From Bacillus sp. NTK071 (lineage in GTDB: Bacteria; Bacillota; Bacilli; Bacillales; Guptibacillaceae), in contig NZ_JAFKOI010000001.1 of assembly GCF_017303315.1 (NCBI RefSeq), forward strand, positions 310,001 through 374,000: 64,000 nucleotides of DNA, in the 5' to 3' direction. The position numbers and the translations under genes are program-made. Below the pieces are notes generated by a model. The model was not told the DNA's origin. It did no database searches and saw only the letters and a program-made list of their open reading frames with translations. Of the stretch, positions 28,915 through 40,000 are shown piece by piece; positions within the stretch are counted from its first letter, which is position 1, and each line of letters starts with the position of its first letter.

Positions 28915-29796
28915 ATGGCAGTAACAGCTCAAATGGTAAAAGAATTGCGCGCACAAACTGGTGCAGGTATGATGGATTGTAAAAAAGCTCTAACAGAAAA
29001 CGACGGTGACATGGACAAAGCGATTGACTGGCTTCGTGAGAAAGGTATCTCTAAAGCAGCTAAGAAAGCTGATCGCGTAGCAGCAGAAGGTCTTGCAACG
29101 ATCGCTGTTGAAGGAAACAAAGCAGTAATCGCTGAAATTAACTCTGAAACTGACTTCGTTGCAAAGAACGAGAGCTTTACTTCACTAATCAATGATATCT
29201 CTCATCACCTCCTTAAAGCTAGCCCAGAGTCTGTTGACGCAGCTCTTGAAAGCAAAATGGAAAACGGACAAACAGTTACTGAATTCCTAAACGATAAAAT
29301 TGCTAAGATCGGTGAGAAAATTTCTCTTCGTCGCTTCCAAATTGTAGAGAAAACTGATGCAGATGCATTCGGTGCATACCTTCACATGGGAGGACGTATT
29401 GGCGTTCTAACTCTTCTTGAAGGAACAACTGATGAAGAAGTTGCAAAAGACGTAGCAATGCACACTGCTGCTGTTAACCCTCGTTTTGTATCTCGCGATG
29501 CTGTTCCAGCTGAAGAAGTTGAGCGCGAGCGCGAAGTACTTAAGCAACAGGCTCTTAACGAAGGTAAGCCAGAGAAAATTGTTGAGAAGATGGTAGAAGG
29601 TCGTATCAATAAGTTCTTCGAAGAAATTTCTCTTGTTGACCAGCCGTTTGTTAAAGATACTGACCAAAAAGTTGGAAAGTATGTTGAATCTAAAGGCGCT
29701 ACTGTTAAAGGCTTTATCCGCTACGAAGTTGGAGAAGGCATGGAGAAGCGTGAAGATAACTTCGCTGATGAAGTTATGTCTCAAGTGAAGAAGTAA
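28915..29796 (+). CDS. tsf: Elongation factor Ts
   Basis: 293 residues. An N-terminal UBA-like domain with the TDFVAKNE core motif in the following region ([14 protein letters not shown]), a coiled-coil insertion and a dimerisation domain. It exchanges GDP for GTP on EF-Tu. The ribosome site is AAGGAGGAATTACT. Flanked on both sides by hairpins. Confidence 0.98.
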   Translation: MAVTAQMVKELRAQTGAGMMDCKKALTENDGDMDKAIDWLREKGISKAAKKADRVAAEGLATIAVEGNKAVIAEINSETDFVAKNESFTSLINDISHHLLKASPESVDAALESKMENGQTVTEFLNDKIAKIGEKISLRRFQIVEKTDADAFGAYLHMGGRIGVLTLLEGTTDEEVAKDVAMHTAAVNPRFVSRDAVPAEEVEREREVLKQQALNEGKPEKIVEKMVEGRINKFFEEISLVDQPFVKDTDQKVGKYVESKGATVKGFIRYEVGEGMEKREDNFADEVMSQVKK

Positions 29797-29803
29797 AACA
29801 ATG

Positions 29804-29832
29804 ATAGGGAACACGTTGTGTTCCCTATTTTT
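29804..29832 (+). terminator. Terminator after tsf
   Basis: ATAGGGAACAC / GTGTTCCCTAT with a GTT loop, followed by TTTT: a compact 11-bp hairpin. Confidence 0.82.
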
Positions 29833-29868
29833 CAAGAATAAATAATGAAAACATGCTGGAGGGTTAAA

Positions 29869-30594
29869 ATGAGCGGAGCCAAGTATGAACGCGTTGTGTT
29901 AAAATTAAGCGGAGAAGCATTGTCTGGTGGAGAAGGTCAAGGGATTTCACCAACAATTGTTCAGTCTATCGCATCACAAGTGAAAGAAATTCACGAAATG
30001 GGTGTTGAAGTAGCCGTTGTTGTTGGTGGTGGAAACATCTGGCGTGGTAAAGTAGGCAGTGAAATGGGCATGGACCGTGCTACAGCTGATTATATGGGCA
30101 TGCTTGCAACGGTTATGAACTCACTTGCAATGCAGGATAGCCTTGAAAGCATTGGGGTTGAAACGCGTGTTCAAACTTCAATCGAAATGAGACAGGTAGC
30201 AGAACCTTACATCCGCCGTAAAGCAATTCGACACTTAGAGAAAAAACGCGTTGTTATTTTTGCTGCAGGAACAGGTAACCCTTACTTCTCAACAGATACG
30301 ACGGCAGCTCTTCGTGCAGCCGAAATTGAAGCTGACGTTATTTTAATGGCGAAGAATAACGTTGACGGAGTATACACAGCAGATCCGTCGATCGATGCAA
30401 CTGCGAAAAAGTATGATACCCTTTCATACCTTGATGTACTTAAAGAAGGTCTTGCAGTTATGGATTCCACAGCATCTTCACTTTGTATGGATAATGATAT
30501 CCCGCTCGTTGTCTTCTCCATTATGGAAGAAGGTAACATTAAACGTGCCATTTGTGGCGAAGAAATCGGAACAGTTGTAAAAGGGAGAGATTAA
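29869..30594 (+). CDS. pyrH: Uridylate kinase
   Basis: 241 residues of the amino-acid kinase fold: [10 protein letters not shown] near the N terminus, the [10 protein letters not shown] glycine loop and [19 protein letters not shown]. It phosphorylates UMP to UDP and is regulated by GTP and UTP in this family. ATG at 29869 follows TGGAGGG; the frame is open for eight more codons upstream without a ribosome site. frr starts two bases after its stop. Confidence 0.98.
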   Translation: MSGAKYERVVLKLSGEALSGGEGQGISPTIVQSIASQVKEIHEMGVEVAVVVGGGNIWRGKVGSEMGMDRATADYMGMLATVMNSLAMQDSLESIGVETRVQTSIEMRQVAEPYIRRKAIRHLEKKRVVIFAAGTGNPYFSTDTTAALRAAEIEADVILMAKNNVDGVYTADPSIDATAKKYDTLSYLDVLKEGLAVMDSTASSLCMDNDIPLVVFSIMEEGNIKRAICGEEIGTVVKGRD

Positions 30595-30596
30595 GA

Positions 30597-31154
30597 ATGC
30601 CAAAAGAAATTTTAAAAAACGCTGAAGAACGTATGCAGAACGGAATTACAAGCTTGAAGCGTGAGTTAGCTACATTAAGAGCTGGAAGAGCAAACGCTTC
30701 TCTTCTAGACAAAATCCAAGTAGAGTACTACGGTGCACCTACTCCCGTTAACCAGCTTGCTGGTATTACAGTGCCAGAAGCTCGTATGCTCTTAATTCAA
30801 CCATACGATAAGTCATCTGTAGGGGATATTGAGAAAGCAATCCTTAAATCAGATCTTGGTCTAACACCTTCAAACGATGGTAACGTGATTCGCCTCACAA
30901 TCCCAGCTCTAACTGAAGAGCGCCGTAAAGATCTAGTTAAGCTTGTTAAGAAATACGCGGAGGAAAGCAAGGTTGTTATCCGTAACATCCGTCGCGATGC
31001 TAACGATGATCTTAAGAAAAAGGAAAAAGATGGCGATATTACAGAAGACGAACTTCGTCGTAGCAATGATGATGTGCAGAAGCTAACGGATAAATATGTA
31101 GCTGAAGCGGAGAACGTTGCTGCAGATAAAGAAAAAGAAATCATGGCAGTCTAA
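30597..31154 (+). CDS. frr: Ribosome recycling factor
   Basis: 185 residues, full length. A long three-helix domain and a small beta domain with [27 protein letters not shown] is near the C-terminal helix. With EF-G it splits post-termination ribosomes. Its AAGGGAGAG ribosome site lies inside the end of pyrH, so the two are tightly coupled. A terminator follows. Confidence 0.98.
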   Translation: MPKEILKNAEERMQNGITSLKRELATLRAGRANASLLDKIQVEYYGAPTPVNQLAGITVPEARMLLIQPYDKSSVGDIEKAILKSDLGLTPSNDGNVIRLTIPALTEERRKDLVKLVKKYAEESKVVIRNIRRDANDDLKKKEKDGDITEDELRRSNDDVQKLTDKYVAEAENVAADKEKEIMAV

Positions 31155-31185
31155 TTCAATAACATGTAAAATAAGATAATAAAAG

Positions 31186-31214
31186 AACCCTCTTTTCCCA
31201 CAGGGGGTTTTTTT
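31186..31214 (+). terminator. Terminator after frr
   Basis: AACCC...GGGTT hairpin (5-bp core with extra C/G pairing) followed by TTTTTTT. The stem is short but the T run is strong. Confidence 0.7.
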
Positions 31215-31245
31215 GTTAAGTAAGTGACACAATGGAGGATTTGCA

Positions 31246-32013
31246 ATGCTTGGGAAGTTCTCGAACTGGATGAGAAAGAATGAAGATGAGGAACATTTTG
31301 AAATAAACACATCTGCTAATATCCCAGGACATATTGCGATCATTATGGATGGCAATGGACGCTGGGCGAAGAAACGAGGTCTCCCACGTGTGGCTGGCCA
31401 CCGTGAAGGTGTGAAGGTCGTTAAGAAGATTGTAAGAAAGGCTAACGATCTTGGAGTTAATTACCTGACGCTTTATGCCTTTTCAACAGAGAATTGGAAG
31501 CGACCGAAAGAGGAAGTAGACTTTTTAATGAAACTCCCAGAACAGTTTCTACTTAGCCATCTGCCAGAATTAATTGAGCAGAATGTACAAGTTAGAATAA
31601 TGGGAGAACGAGAGCAACTACCCCCCCACACGTTCAAAGCCATAAGTAAGGCAGTTGAAGACACGAAAGACAATACTGGACTCATTCTTAATTTTGCGCT
31701 GAATTATGGAAGTCGACACGAAATGAAAATGGCTATGCAAAGGTTATTAAGTGACGTTAGAAAGGGGATACTGACTGAGGAAGACATTTCTGAAGAAAAG
31801 ATTTCTTCGTATTTACTCAGTAGCCAATATCCTGATCCTGACCTATTAATACGGACAAGCGGCGAAATTCGCTTAAGTAACTTTATGCTCTGGCAACTAG
31901 CTTATACTGAACTGTGGTTTACTGAAGTGTTGTGGCCAGATTTTACAGAGCATCATTTTCTTGAGGCTGTGCAGGAATATCAGCGACGAGGAAGACGTTA
32001 CGGTGGGGTGTAA
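31246..32013 (+). CDS. uppS: Undecaprenyl diphosphate synthase
   Basis: 255 residues of the cis-prenyltransferase family. Asp35 in IMDGNGRWAKKRG binds the Mg-diphosphate; NFALNYGSR, RTSGEIRLSNFMLWQ and the C-terminal region complete the active site. It makes the C55 lipid carrier for peptidoglycan. TGGAGGATTTGCA precedes the ATG. It begins the uppS-cdsA-dxr-rseP run. Confidence 0.97.
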   Translation: MLGKFSNWMRKNEDEEHFEINTSANIPGHIAIIMDGNGRWAKKRGLPRVAGHREGVKVVKKIVRKANDLGVNYLTLYAFSTENWKRPKEEVDFLMKLPEQFLLSHLPELIEQNVQVRIMGEREQLPPHTFKAISKAVEDTKDNTGLILNFALNYGSRHEMKMAMQRLLSDVRKGILTEEDISEEKISSYLLSSQYPDPDLLIRTSGEIRLSNFMLWQLAYTELWFTEVLWPDFTEHHFLEAVQEYQRRGRRYGGV

Positions 32014-32034
32014 GTGTAGGAGGACATTAACGTA

Positions 32035-32841
32035 ATGAAACAACGTGTTATTACGGGTGTGATTTTTGGCGCCCTATTGTTAGGTATGATCATTTTGGGA
32101 GACTGGCCGTTCATTATTCTAATGGCACTTGTAGCTACAATTGGAATGATTGAACTGCTATTAATGAAGAAAATCACTTTAGTATCACTTCCAGGCTTAC
32201 TGGCTATTACGGGGACCTGGGTTCTAGTAATGCCTGATTCCTGGATTGCAGCCCTTACATCATCCGTCTTTACTAAAATCGATTTGCTATTCTTTGGCTT
32301 GCTCATCCTTCTAGCGATGACTGTTCTTACAAAGAATAAATATAGCTTTGATGAAAGTTCATTCATCATGATGGCATCCCTGTATGTTGGTCTAGGTTTC
32401 TATTATTTTACAGCCACACGTTATTTAGGAGATAGCAATTTGGATGGTATGGTGCACCTGTTTTTTATTATCTTTCTAATATGGGCATCTGATTCTGGTG
32501 CGTACTTTGTAGGGAGATCATTAGGAAAGAAGAAACTTTGGCCACATATATCTCCTAATAAGACCGTTGAAGGAGCAATTGGTGGAGTTGTAATGGCGTT
32601 AGTGGTAGGAGTTGTTTTTCAGCTAATCTACCCAGTTTATGAATCAATGATTACGGTCATTGTCGTCTCTGTTCTAACGTCTGTTTTTGGTCAAATTGGT
32701 GACCTCGTTGAATCTGCTTTTAAACGCCATTATGGTGTGAAAGATTCTGGCAGCATTTTACCCGGACATGGAGGGATACTTGATCGATTTGATAGCCTTA
32801 TTTTCGTTCTCCCCCTTCTTCATTTACTTAACTTAGTTTAA
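32035..32841 (+). CDS. cdsA: Phosphatidate cytidylyltransferase
   Basis: 268 residues, an integral membrane protein with about eight hydrophobic segments. The C-terminal signature (S-x-x-KR...KD-x-G...PGHGG-x-DR-x-D) is complete in SAFKRHYGVKDSG and LPGHGGILDRFDS. It makes CDP-diacylglycerol from phosphatidic acid, the product of the PlsX/PlsY/PlsC route. The ribosome site TAGGAGGAC overlaps the uppS end region. An AT-rich 9-bp palindrome spans its stop codon. Confidence 0.97.
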   Translation: MKQRVITGVIFGALLLGMIILGDWPFIILMALVATIGMIELLLMKKITLVSLPGLLAITGTWVLVMPDSWIAALTSSVFTKIDLLFFGLLILLAMTVLTKNKYSFDESSFIMMASLYVGLGFYYFTATRYLGDSNLDGMVHLFFIIFLIWASDSGAYFVGRSLGKKKLWPHISPNKTVEGAIGGVVMALVVGVVFQLIYPVYESMITVIVVSVLTSVFGQIGDLVESAFKRHYGVKDSGSILPGHGGILDRFDSLIFVLPLLHLLNLV

Positions 32842-32869
32842 AACTAAGTAGATTGGAGGAACAGGTCGT

Positions 32870-34018
32870 TTGAAGAAAATCAGCTTACTAGGAGCATCTG
32901 GTTCCATTGGAATTCAGACTCTTGATATCGTGAGAATGCACCCTGACTTGTTTTCCCTAGTTGCCGTTTCGGTAGGAAAAAACGTTGAAAAAGCAGTTGA
33001 AATTGCAGAAGAATTTCATCCAAAGTTACTATCGGTTCAGCACAGGGAAGATGCGGAATCACTTAGGAGAATTATTTCAAGAAAAACAAAGATTGTTTTT
33101 GGAGAAGAAGGTCTGTTAGAAGTGGCCTGTCATCCTGATACAACAGTTCTTGTTAACGCCATTCTAGGTAGTATTGGTCTTTCACCGACACTTTCTGCTA
33201 TAGAACAAGGTAAAACCATCGCAATTGCTAACAAAGAAACACTCGTAACCGCGGGACATTTAGTAACGGAAGCAGCAAAGCGACATGGATCAGCATTACT
33301 TCCTGTCGATAGTGAACATTCAGCTCTTTTTCAATGTTTGAATGGAGAAAAGCAGGAGCAAATGGAGCGTTTGATTTTGACAGCTTCTGGCGGTAGTTTT
33401 CGCGACAAAAAACGAGATGAATTAGAAGGTGTAAGCGTACATGACGCGCTGAATCATCCTAACTGGTCAATGGGAGCAAAAATTACGATTGACTCAGCTA
33501 CAATGATGAATAAAGGGCTTGAAGTGATTGAAGCACACTGGTTGTTTGGAACACCATATGATCAGATAGATGTTCTTCTTCACAAAGAAAGCATTATACA
33601 CTCAATGGTAGAGTACATAGACGGTAGTGTAATGGCCCATCTAGGTACTCCGGATATGCGAATTCCGATTCAATATGCACTAAGCTATCCTGATCGACTT
33701 GAAATCAGAAATGCAAAACGGTTAAACTTATGGGAAGTTGGCAAGCTTCACTTTGAAAAAGTGGATTTTGACCGATTCCGTGCGTTAAAGCTTGCTTACG
33801 AAGCTGGCCGTACTGGTGGTTCATTACCAGCTGTCCTAAATGCAGCTAATGAAACCGCTGTTGCAGCATTTCTCGAAGGTAAAATTGATTTCTTAACGAT
33901 CGAAGAGCTCGTAGAACAAGCGATGGAAAATCATAATAGCATTCAACATGCTTCGCTTGACGAAATTCTTGAAATTGATTCTGAAACAAGATTGCGAGTT
34001 CAGTCATTAATTAAATAA
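32870..34018 (+). CDS. dxr: 1-deoxy-D-xylulose 5-phosphate reductoisomerase
   Basis: 382 residues. The NADPH-binding [10 protein letters not shown] is near the N terminus, with the metal/substrate-binding [12 protein letters not shown] and [23 protein letters not shown]. It converts DXP to MEP in the non-mevalonate isoprenoid pathway that feeds UppS. The start codon is TTG at 32870 after TTGGAGGAAC. rseP follows closely. Confidence 0.97.
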   Translation: MKKISLLGASGSIGIQTLDIVRMHPDLFSLVAVSVGKNVEKAVEIAEEFHPKLLSVQHREDAESLRRIISRKTKIVFGEEGLLEVACHPDTTVLVNAILGSIGLSPTLSAIEQGKTIAIANKETLVTAGHLVTEAAKRHGSALLPVDSEHSALFQCLNGEKQEQMERLILTASGGSFRDKKRDELEGVSVHDALNHPNWSMGAKITIDSATMMNKGLEVIEAHWLFGTPYDQIDVLLHKESIIHSMVEYIDGSVMAHLGTPDMRIPIQYALSYPDRLEIRNAKRLNLWEVGKLHFEKVDFDRFRALKLAYEAGRTGGSLPAVLNAANETAVAAFLEGKIDFLTIEELVEQAMENHNSIQHASLDEILEIDSETRLRVQSLIK

Positions 34019-34033
34019 AGGTGGTACGTGGGT

Positions 34034-35287
34034 ATGAATACTGTGATTTCGATCATTATCATATTCGGAGCGCTTGTCTTTTTCCATGAATTGGGTCATT
34101 TGCTCCTTGCAAAACGCGCAGGAATCCTATGCCGAGAATTCGCGATAGGCTTCGGACCAAAGCTATTTACAATCAAAAAGGGCGAAACGGTTTATACAAT
34201 AAGATTATTGCCTCTTGGTGGATTTGTTCGTATGGCCGGAGAAGATCCCGAAATGATCGAACTGAAACCCGGACAGCGTGTCGGGCTATTGTTCAATAAC
34301 GCTAATAAAGTTGAAAAGATTGTCATCAATCAAAAATCAGCTTACACAAATTTAAAAGAAGTAACGGTAGAAGAAGCCGATTTAGAGCGTGGACTTTATA
34401 TCAAAGGATATGAAGGTGAAGATGAGCCTGCGGTGACCTACCAGATCGATGAAATTTCACATTATGTGATGGATGGATCTGAATTTCAAATCGCTCCAAT
34501 TGATCGTCAGTTTGGTTCAAAATCCCTATGGGATCGCTTCCTAGCTATTTTTGCAGGTCCAGTGATGAACTTCTTATTGGCAATTGTTATATTCATTGCG
34601 CTAGGATTATTACAAGGAACACCAACCAACCAGGTTAGTGAAGTTGTAGAAGGTAGTCCAGCTGAACAAGCTGGAATGATGAATGGTGATGTAATTACAG
34701 AAATTAACGGCACGGAAATAACGAGCTGGGACAAAATGACTTCAATCATTCAAGACAATGCTAACAACCAGCTTGGGTTTAAAGTGGATCGAGAAGGCGA
34801 AGCCGTTACGTTATCCATTACACCTGAGAAGCAGAAGCTTACAGAAAATCAATCTGTTGGTCGAATTGGTGTTGCCCCTTCTTATGAAGTGAATTTCTTT
34901 GATTCTATCGCCTTTGGTTTTTCCTCAACGATCGAGTTTTCAAAAGCCATTTTCGTTGGGCTAGGACAATTGGTTACAGGTCAGCTTTCCATTGATGCGT
35001 TCAGTGGACCTGTTGGAATTTATAGCTACACAGAAGAAGCTGCATCTGGAGGTCTTTATGTCCTAATGAGATGGGCAGCCTTCTTAAGTATTAACCTTGG
35101 TATCTTTAATTTGCTTCCGCTTCCAGCACTTGATGGAGGAAGACTTCTATTTATAGGGGTTGAAGCATTAAGAGGAAAGCCAATAGATCCACAAAAAGAA
35201 AGTCTTGTACACTTTATAGGGTTTTCGTTCCTAATGTTACTCATGCTTGTCGTAACATGGAATGATATCCAACGGTTCTTTTTATAA
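34034..35287 (+). CDS. rseP: Site-2 zinc metalloprotease RseP (RasP)
   Basis: 417 residues. The first membrane helix carries the HELGH zinc motif (His18, Glu19, His22). A PDZ domain lies around 200-270, and the third metal ligand is in the C-terminal NLLPLPALDGGR. It cleaves membrane-spanning anti-sigma factors and remnant signal peptides within the bilayer; in B. subtilis it acts on RsiW. ATG at 34034 has 9-base spacing from AAAGGTGG; a GTG at 34028 is an alternative. Confidence 0.96.
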   Translation: MNTVISIIIIFGALVFFHELGHLLLAKRAGILCREFAIGFGPKLFTIKKGETVYTIRLLPLGGFVRMAGEDPEMIELKPGQRVGLLFNNANKVEKIVINQKSAYTNLKEVTVEEADLERGLYIKGYEGEDEPAVTYQIDEISHYVMDGSEFQIAPIDRQFGSKSLWDRFLAIFAGPVMNFLLAIVIFIALGLLQGTPTNQVSEVVEGSPAEQAGMMNGDVITEINGTEITSWDKMTSIIQDNANNQLGFKVDREGEAVTLSITPEKQKLTENQSVGRIGVAPSYEVNFFDSIAFGFSSTIEFSKAIFVGLGQLVTGQLSIDAFSGPVGIYSYTEEAASGGLYVLMRWAAFLSINLGIFNLLPLPALDGGRLLFIGVEALRGKPIDPQKESLVHFIGFSFLMLLMLVVTWNDIQRFFL

Positions 35288-35332
35288 GTGAGTAGCAAAA
35301 CCCGTTTTGAAGAATGAAATGAGGTGCAGTTT

Positions 35333-36949
35333 ATGAAACAATCTAAATACTTTAATCCAACCCTTCGAGACAATCCAGCTGATGCCGAAATTAAAAGTCA
35401 TCAGCTCCTTGTCCGAGCGGGTTTTATACGTCAAAATGCTTCAGGCATTTATTCATATTTGCCACTAGGTAAAAAAGTATTAACGAAAATTGAACAAGTT
35501 ATTCGAAAAGAGTTGGATGATGCAGGCGCTCAGGAGTTGTTAATGCCTGCCATTCAGCCAGCTGAGCTTTGGCAAGAAACAGGTCGTTGGAACGTATACG
35601 GTCCTGAGTTAATGAGACTGAAAGATCGTCACGGTCGTCCGTTTGCTCTTGGGGCTACTCATGAGGAGCTTATTACAAGCCTTGTTCGTGATGAATTAAG
35701 TTCATATAAACAACTACCGGTTACACTTTATCAAATTCAGACCAAGTATCGTGATGAACGACGTCCTCGTTTTGGGTTGTTACGTGGAAGAGAGTTTATT
35801 ATGAAGGATGCTTACTCTTTTCATTCTTCAGAAGAACAGCTCGATGATGCATACAAACTAATGCACAAGACTTATAGCAAAATTTTCACCACACTTGGAC
35901 TGAATTTTAGACCAGTTGTTGCTGATTCCGGTGCAATGGGTGGTAAAGATACAGAAGAGTTCATGGCTCTTTCTAGTGTTGGGGAAGATACGATTGCTTA
36001 TAGTGATTCTTCTGACTATGCGGCTAATATTGAAATGGCAGAAGTTCACGTCCAGTACAAAAAGTCAGATGAGCTTGAATCTCCATTCGCAAAAGGTGAA
36101 GCTGAAACTGCCTTAGATCGCCAAATTCATTCAACTGTTATGAAAGTTGAAGACGATTTGATTGCTGTTCTTGTAAGAGGCGACCATGTATTGAACGAGA
36201 TTAAGGTAAAGAACCTATTTGGAACAAATATGGTTGAAGTTCACAATGAAGATATAGATTTAAAGGAATTCGAAGGTAAGATTATAGCAGATACTGCGGT
36301 TAAGACTATAGTCAATGGTTCAATCATAGGTGCACATGCCTATCATAATGTAAACCCTGACCGTGATCTTTCCATTGAACGTTATGAAGACCTCCGCTTC
36401 ATCCAGGAAGGAGATCCTTCTCCAGATGGCAACGGAACAATCGTCTTTGCTGAAGGTATTGAAATTGGACAGGTGTTCAAGCTCGGTACAAATTATAGTG
36501 AAACGATGGGAGCCAAGTTCCTTGATGAAGGTGGTAAAGCTAAACCAATTATCATGGGTTGTTATGGTATTGGTGTATCAAGAACCTTAGCTGCAATTGC
36601 AGAGCAAAATGCAGATGACAATGGATTACGTTGGCCGCTTGCTGTAACACCGTATCATATTCATTTGATTACGATTAATGTGAAGGATGAAGATCAAAGC
36701 GCATTATCGGATCGTCTTTATGACTCACTTAAGAATGAACATGACGTTCTTTATGATGACCGCAAGGAACGTGCGGGTGTAAAGTTTAAAGATGCCGATT
36801 TGATTGGATTACCACTTCGCGTTATTGTTGGTAAAAAAGCAAACGAAGGTATTGTAGAAGTAAAGCGTAGAGATACTGGGGAGTCTATAGAAGTGCCTGT
36901 AGATAACTTGAACTCGACACTTCAGCAACTTTTAGAACAAATGAACTAA
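35333..36949 (+). CDS. proS: Prolyl-tRNA synthetase with reduced editing domain
   Basis: 538 residues, about 25 shorter than the usual bacterial enzyme. Class II motifs are intact: [37 protein letters not shown]-like motif 2, [13 protein letters not shown] motif 3 and a C-terminal anticodon-binding domain ([19 protein letters not shown]). The inserted alanine-editing domain (about 225-345) is shortened at two places: the conserved IK(S/T) segment reads IHSTVM, with His for the catalytic Lys, and the G-x-x-x-G-F/L-x-GP loop is missing. It should charge proline but may not edit. ATG at 35333 after GAGGTG. Confidence 0.95.
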   Translation: MKQSKYFNPTLRDNPADAEIKSHQLLVRAGFIRQNASGIYSYLPLGKKVLTKIEQVIRKELDDAGAQELLMPAIQPAELWQETGRWNVYGPELMRLKDRHGRPFALGATHEELITSLVRDELSSYKQLPVTLYQIQTKYRDERRPRFGLLRGREFIMKDAYSFHSSEEQLDDAYKLMHKTYSKIFTTLGLNFRPVVADSGAMGGKDTEEFMALSSVGEDTIAYSDSSDYAANIEMAEVHVQYKKSDELESPFAKGEAETALDRQIHSTVMKVEDDLIAVLVRGDHVLNEIKVKNLFGTNMVEVHNEDIDLKEFEGKIIADTAVKTIVNGSIIGAHAYHNVNPDRDLSIERYEDLRFIQEGDPSPDGNGTIVFAEGIEIGQVFKLGTNYSETMGAKFLDEGGKAKPIIMGCYGIGVSRTLAAIAEQNADDNGLRWPLAVTPYHIHLITINVKDEDQSALSDRLYDSLKNEHDVLYDDRKERAGVKFKDADLIGLPLRVIVGKKANEGIVEVKRRDTGESIEVPVDNLNSTLQQLLEQMN

Positions 36950-36953
36950 AATT

Positions 36954-36990
36954 GTGGAAAGGTGCCTGTGGTACCTTCCACCTTTTTTTT
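36954..36990 (+). terminator. Terminator after proS
   Basis: GTGGAA-A-GGT / ACC-TTCCAC stem with one bulged A, a 9-base loop and an eight-T tail. Confidence 0.8.
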
Positions 36991-37025
36991 CGTTCGTGTA
37001 TTGGTTAAGAAGGAGGAAGAATTGC

Positions 37026-40000
37026 ATGGACCAGGATTTAAAGATAAGGAAAGAACGTCTTCAGCTGCTCCTTCAGCAAATATCGTTTCCTGATAAGTTT
37101 GAGGAATATTTTAAAGAGGGCTATATTTCAAAGCTAACTGTATATAAAGAGACGAGAAAATGGCATTTTGATTTTCACCTCCCTGACGTACTTCCATTTC
37201 ATATATATGAGCTGTTTCGCAGTCGCTTGCAAGATGGATTGAAGCACATCGCAACAGTGACTTATGGCATCTCTACAGATAGTGGAGGTAATGAAGAATT
37301 AGCAATGGCATACTGGGACAATGTCGCTGAACTGATGAAGGAGCATTCCGCCTCCCTAACAGCTGTATTGAAAAGTCAAACGCCTAAAATAAGTGGAAAT
37401 AAGCTTATTGTAACGGTTCGTAATGAGACGGAAGCTGCAATCGCAAGACGAAAGCTATCTGGTCCTTTGTCAGAGTGTTATACGCACGCTGGATTTCCGA
37501 AGTACATGCTTGAAGTAGAAGTTAAAGCTTCAGAACAGGATTATCAAAAATTTGTTGAACAAAAACAACAAGAAGATCAATCTAAAATGATGGAAGCCTT
37601 GATCGAGAAAGAAAAGGCAGATAAATCTTCAAGTAAAAACGTTCCAGATTCTCTTGTCATTGGTTACAAGATCAAAGAAGATCCAGTACCGATCGAAACT
37701 ATTCAGGACGAAGAACGACGTATAGCTGTTCAAGGTTATGTCTTCCATGCTGAAACGAAAGAGCTTAGAAGTGGACGAACGCTATTAACGTTTAAAATAA
37801 CGGACTACACGGATTCAATCCTTGTGAAAATGTTCTCCCGCGATAAAGAAGATGTTCCGATTTTAGAAGCAGTAAGGAAAGGAATCTGGGTGAAAGTACG
37901 CGGTGGGATCCAGAATGATACGTTTGTACGCGATCTTGTTATGATCGGAAACGATTTAACTGAAATCAAACCTGATTTACGAGTAGATGAGGCGCCTGAG
38001 GATGAAAAGCGTATTGAGCTACATGCTCACACGCAAATGAGTCAAATGGACTCCGTCAGTTCAACAGGGGAATTGATTACACAAGCAGCTAAATGGGGAC
38101 ATCCTGCTATCGCCATTACGGATCATAATGTTGTACAGTCATTTCCCGATGCGTATGCAGCAGGACAAAAGAACGGTATAAAGGTTATCTATGGTTTAGA
38201 AGCAGACCTTGTCGATGATGGGGTACCGATGGCATACAATGAAGCTGATCGTGATCTTGAAAGTGGCACTTACATTGTTTTTGATGTGGAAACCACCGGA
38301 CTTTCGGCTGTTTATAATAAAATTATCGAGTTAGCGGCAGTGAAATTGAAAGATGGAGAGATCGTTGATAAGTTTGAGCGATTTGCTAATCCGCATCACC
38401 CTCTTTCATCTACAACCATTGAACTAACAGGTATCACGGACGATATGGTCATGAACGCTCCCGAAATTGAAGATGTCTTAAAAGATTTTCACGAATTTAT
38501 GGGAGATGACATTCTTGTTGCTCACAATGCTAGCTTTGATATGGGCTTCTTGAATGTAGGGTTACGTAATATTGGGTTAGGAGAAGCAACAAATCCAGTA
38601 ATTGATACCCTTGAGCTTGCTCGTTTTCTATATCCGGAAATGCGAAACCATCGCTTAAATACGCTTTGTAAAAAGTTTGATATCGACCTTACTCAGCACC
38701 ACAGAGCGATATATGATGCGGAAGCAACAGGGTATTTATTGTGGAAATTGGTGAAAGATGCACTTGAGCGTGAAATTACAAATCACAATATGCTGAATGA
38801 TAATATGGGGCAAACTGGTTTCCAACGTACGCGTCCATCGCATACGATCATATTGGCGCAAAATGACGTAGGTTTAAAAAACTTGTTCAAACTCGTTTCC
38901 CTTTCTCACATTGATTATTTCTACCGAACTGCACGTATTCCTCGCTCCAAGCTTGAGAAGTACCGCGAAGGTCTGCTGATCGGTTCAGGCTGTGACAAGG
39001 GTGAAGTTTTTGAAGGGATGATGCAAAAGTCACCTGAAGAAGTAGAGGAAATCGCGAAGTTTTATGACTATCTGGAAGTGCAGCCGCCACAAAATTACAT
39101 GCATTTAATCGAGAAAGAACTTGTTCAAGATGAAATGGCGTTGCGTGAAATTATTGGTAAGATTGTAAAGCTTGGTGAGAAGTTAAATAAGCCAGTCGTC
39201 GCTACTGGTAACGTTCATTATCTCGAGCCAGAGGATCATATTTATCGTAAAATTCTTATTAAAGCACAGGCGGGTAACCCATTAAATCGCCAAACGTTAC
39301 CTCAGGTTCATTTTAGAACGACGAACGAAATGCTTGATTGCTTCCATTTTCTTGGGGCAGATAAAGCGAAGGAAATTGTCGTACAAAAACCACAGCAAGT
39401 AGCCGACATGATCGATGATATTAAACCGATCAAAGATGATCTATTCACACCTCGAATTGAAGGTGCCGATGAAGAAATGCGTGAAATGAGCTATAACATG
39501 GCTCGAAGCATTTATGGTGATGAACTGCCAACAATAGTGGAAGAGAGACTTGAAAAAGAGCTAAAAAGTATTATTGGCCATGGATTCGCCGTTATCTACT
39601 TGATTTCTCATAAGCTAGTTAAGAAGTCACTAAACGACGGCTATCTCGTTGGTTCACGTGGGTCTGTAGGTTCTTCATTTGTTGCCACTATGACTGAAAT
39701 TACTGAAGTGAACCCATTACCACCTCATTATGTTTGTCCATCTTGTAAGAAGTCACAGTTCTTTGATGACGGTTCTGTAGGATCAGGGTTCGATCTTCCA
39801 GACAAATCATGCGAAGATTGCGGTGTACCTCTTACAAAAGACGGACATGATATACCGTTTGAGACGTTTCTTGGGTTTAAAGGTGATAAAGTACCCGATA
39901 TTGATTTGAACTTCTCGGGGGAATATCAGCCGCGTGCCCATAATTATACGAAGGAATTGTTTGGAGAAGACAATGTATTCCGAGCAGGAACAATCGGTAC

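Noticed and set aside
32831-32849. AT-rich palindrome ACTTAGTTT-A-AAACTAAGT at the end of cdsA
   Set aside because: No T run beyond the stem, only A/T-rich pairing, and dxr follows directly; not called as a terminator or operator.
35288-35332. T-box leader upstream of proS
   Set aside because: Only 45 bases separate rseP and proS; no T-box sequence or terminator is present.
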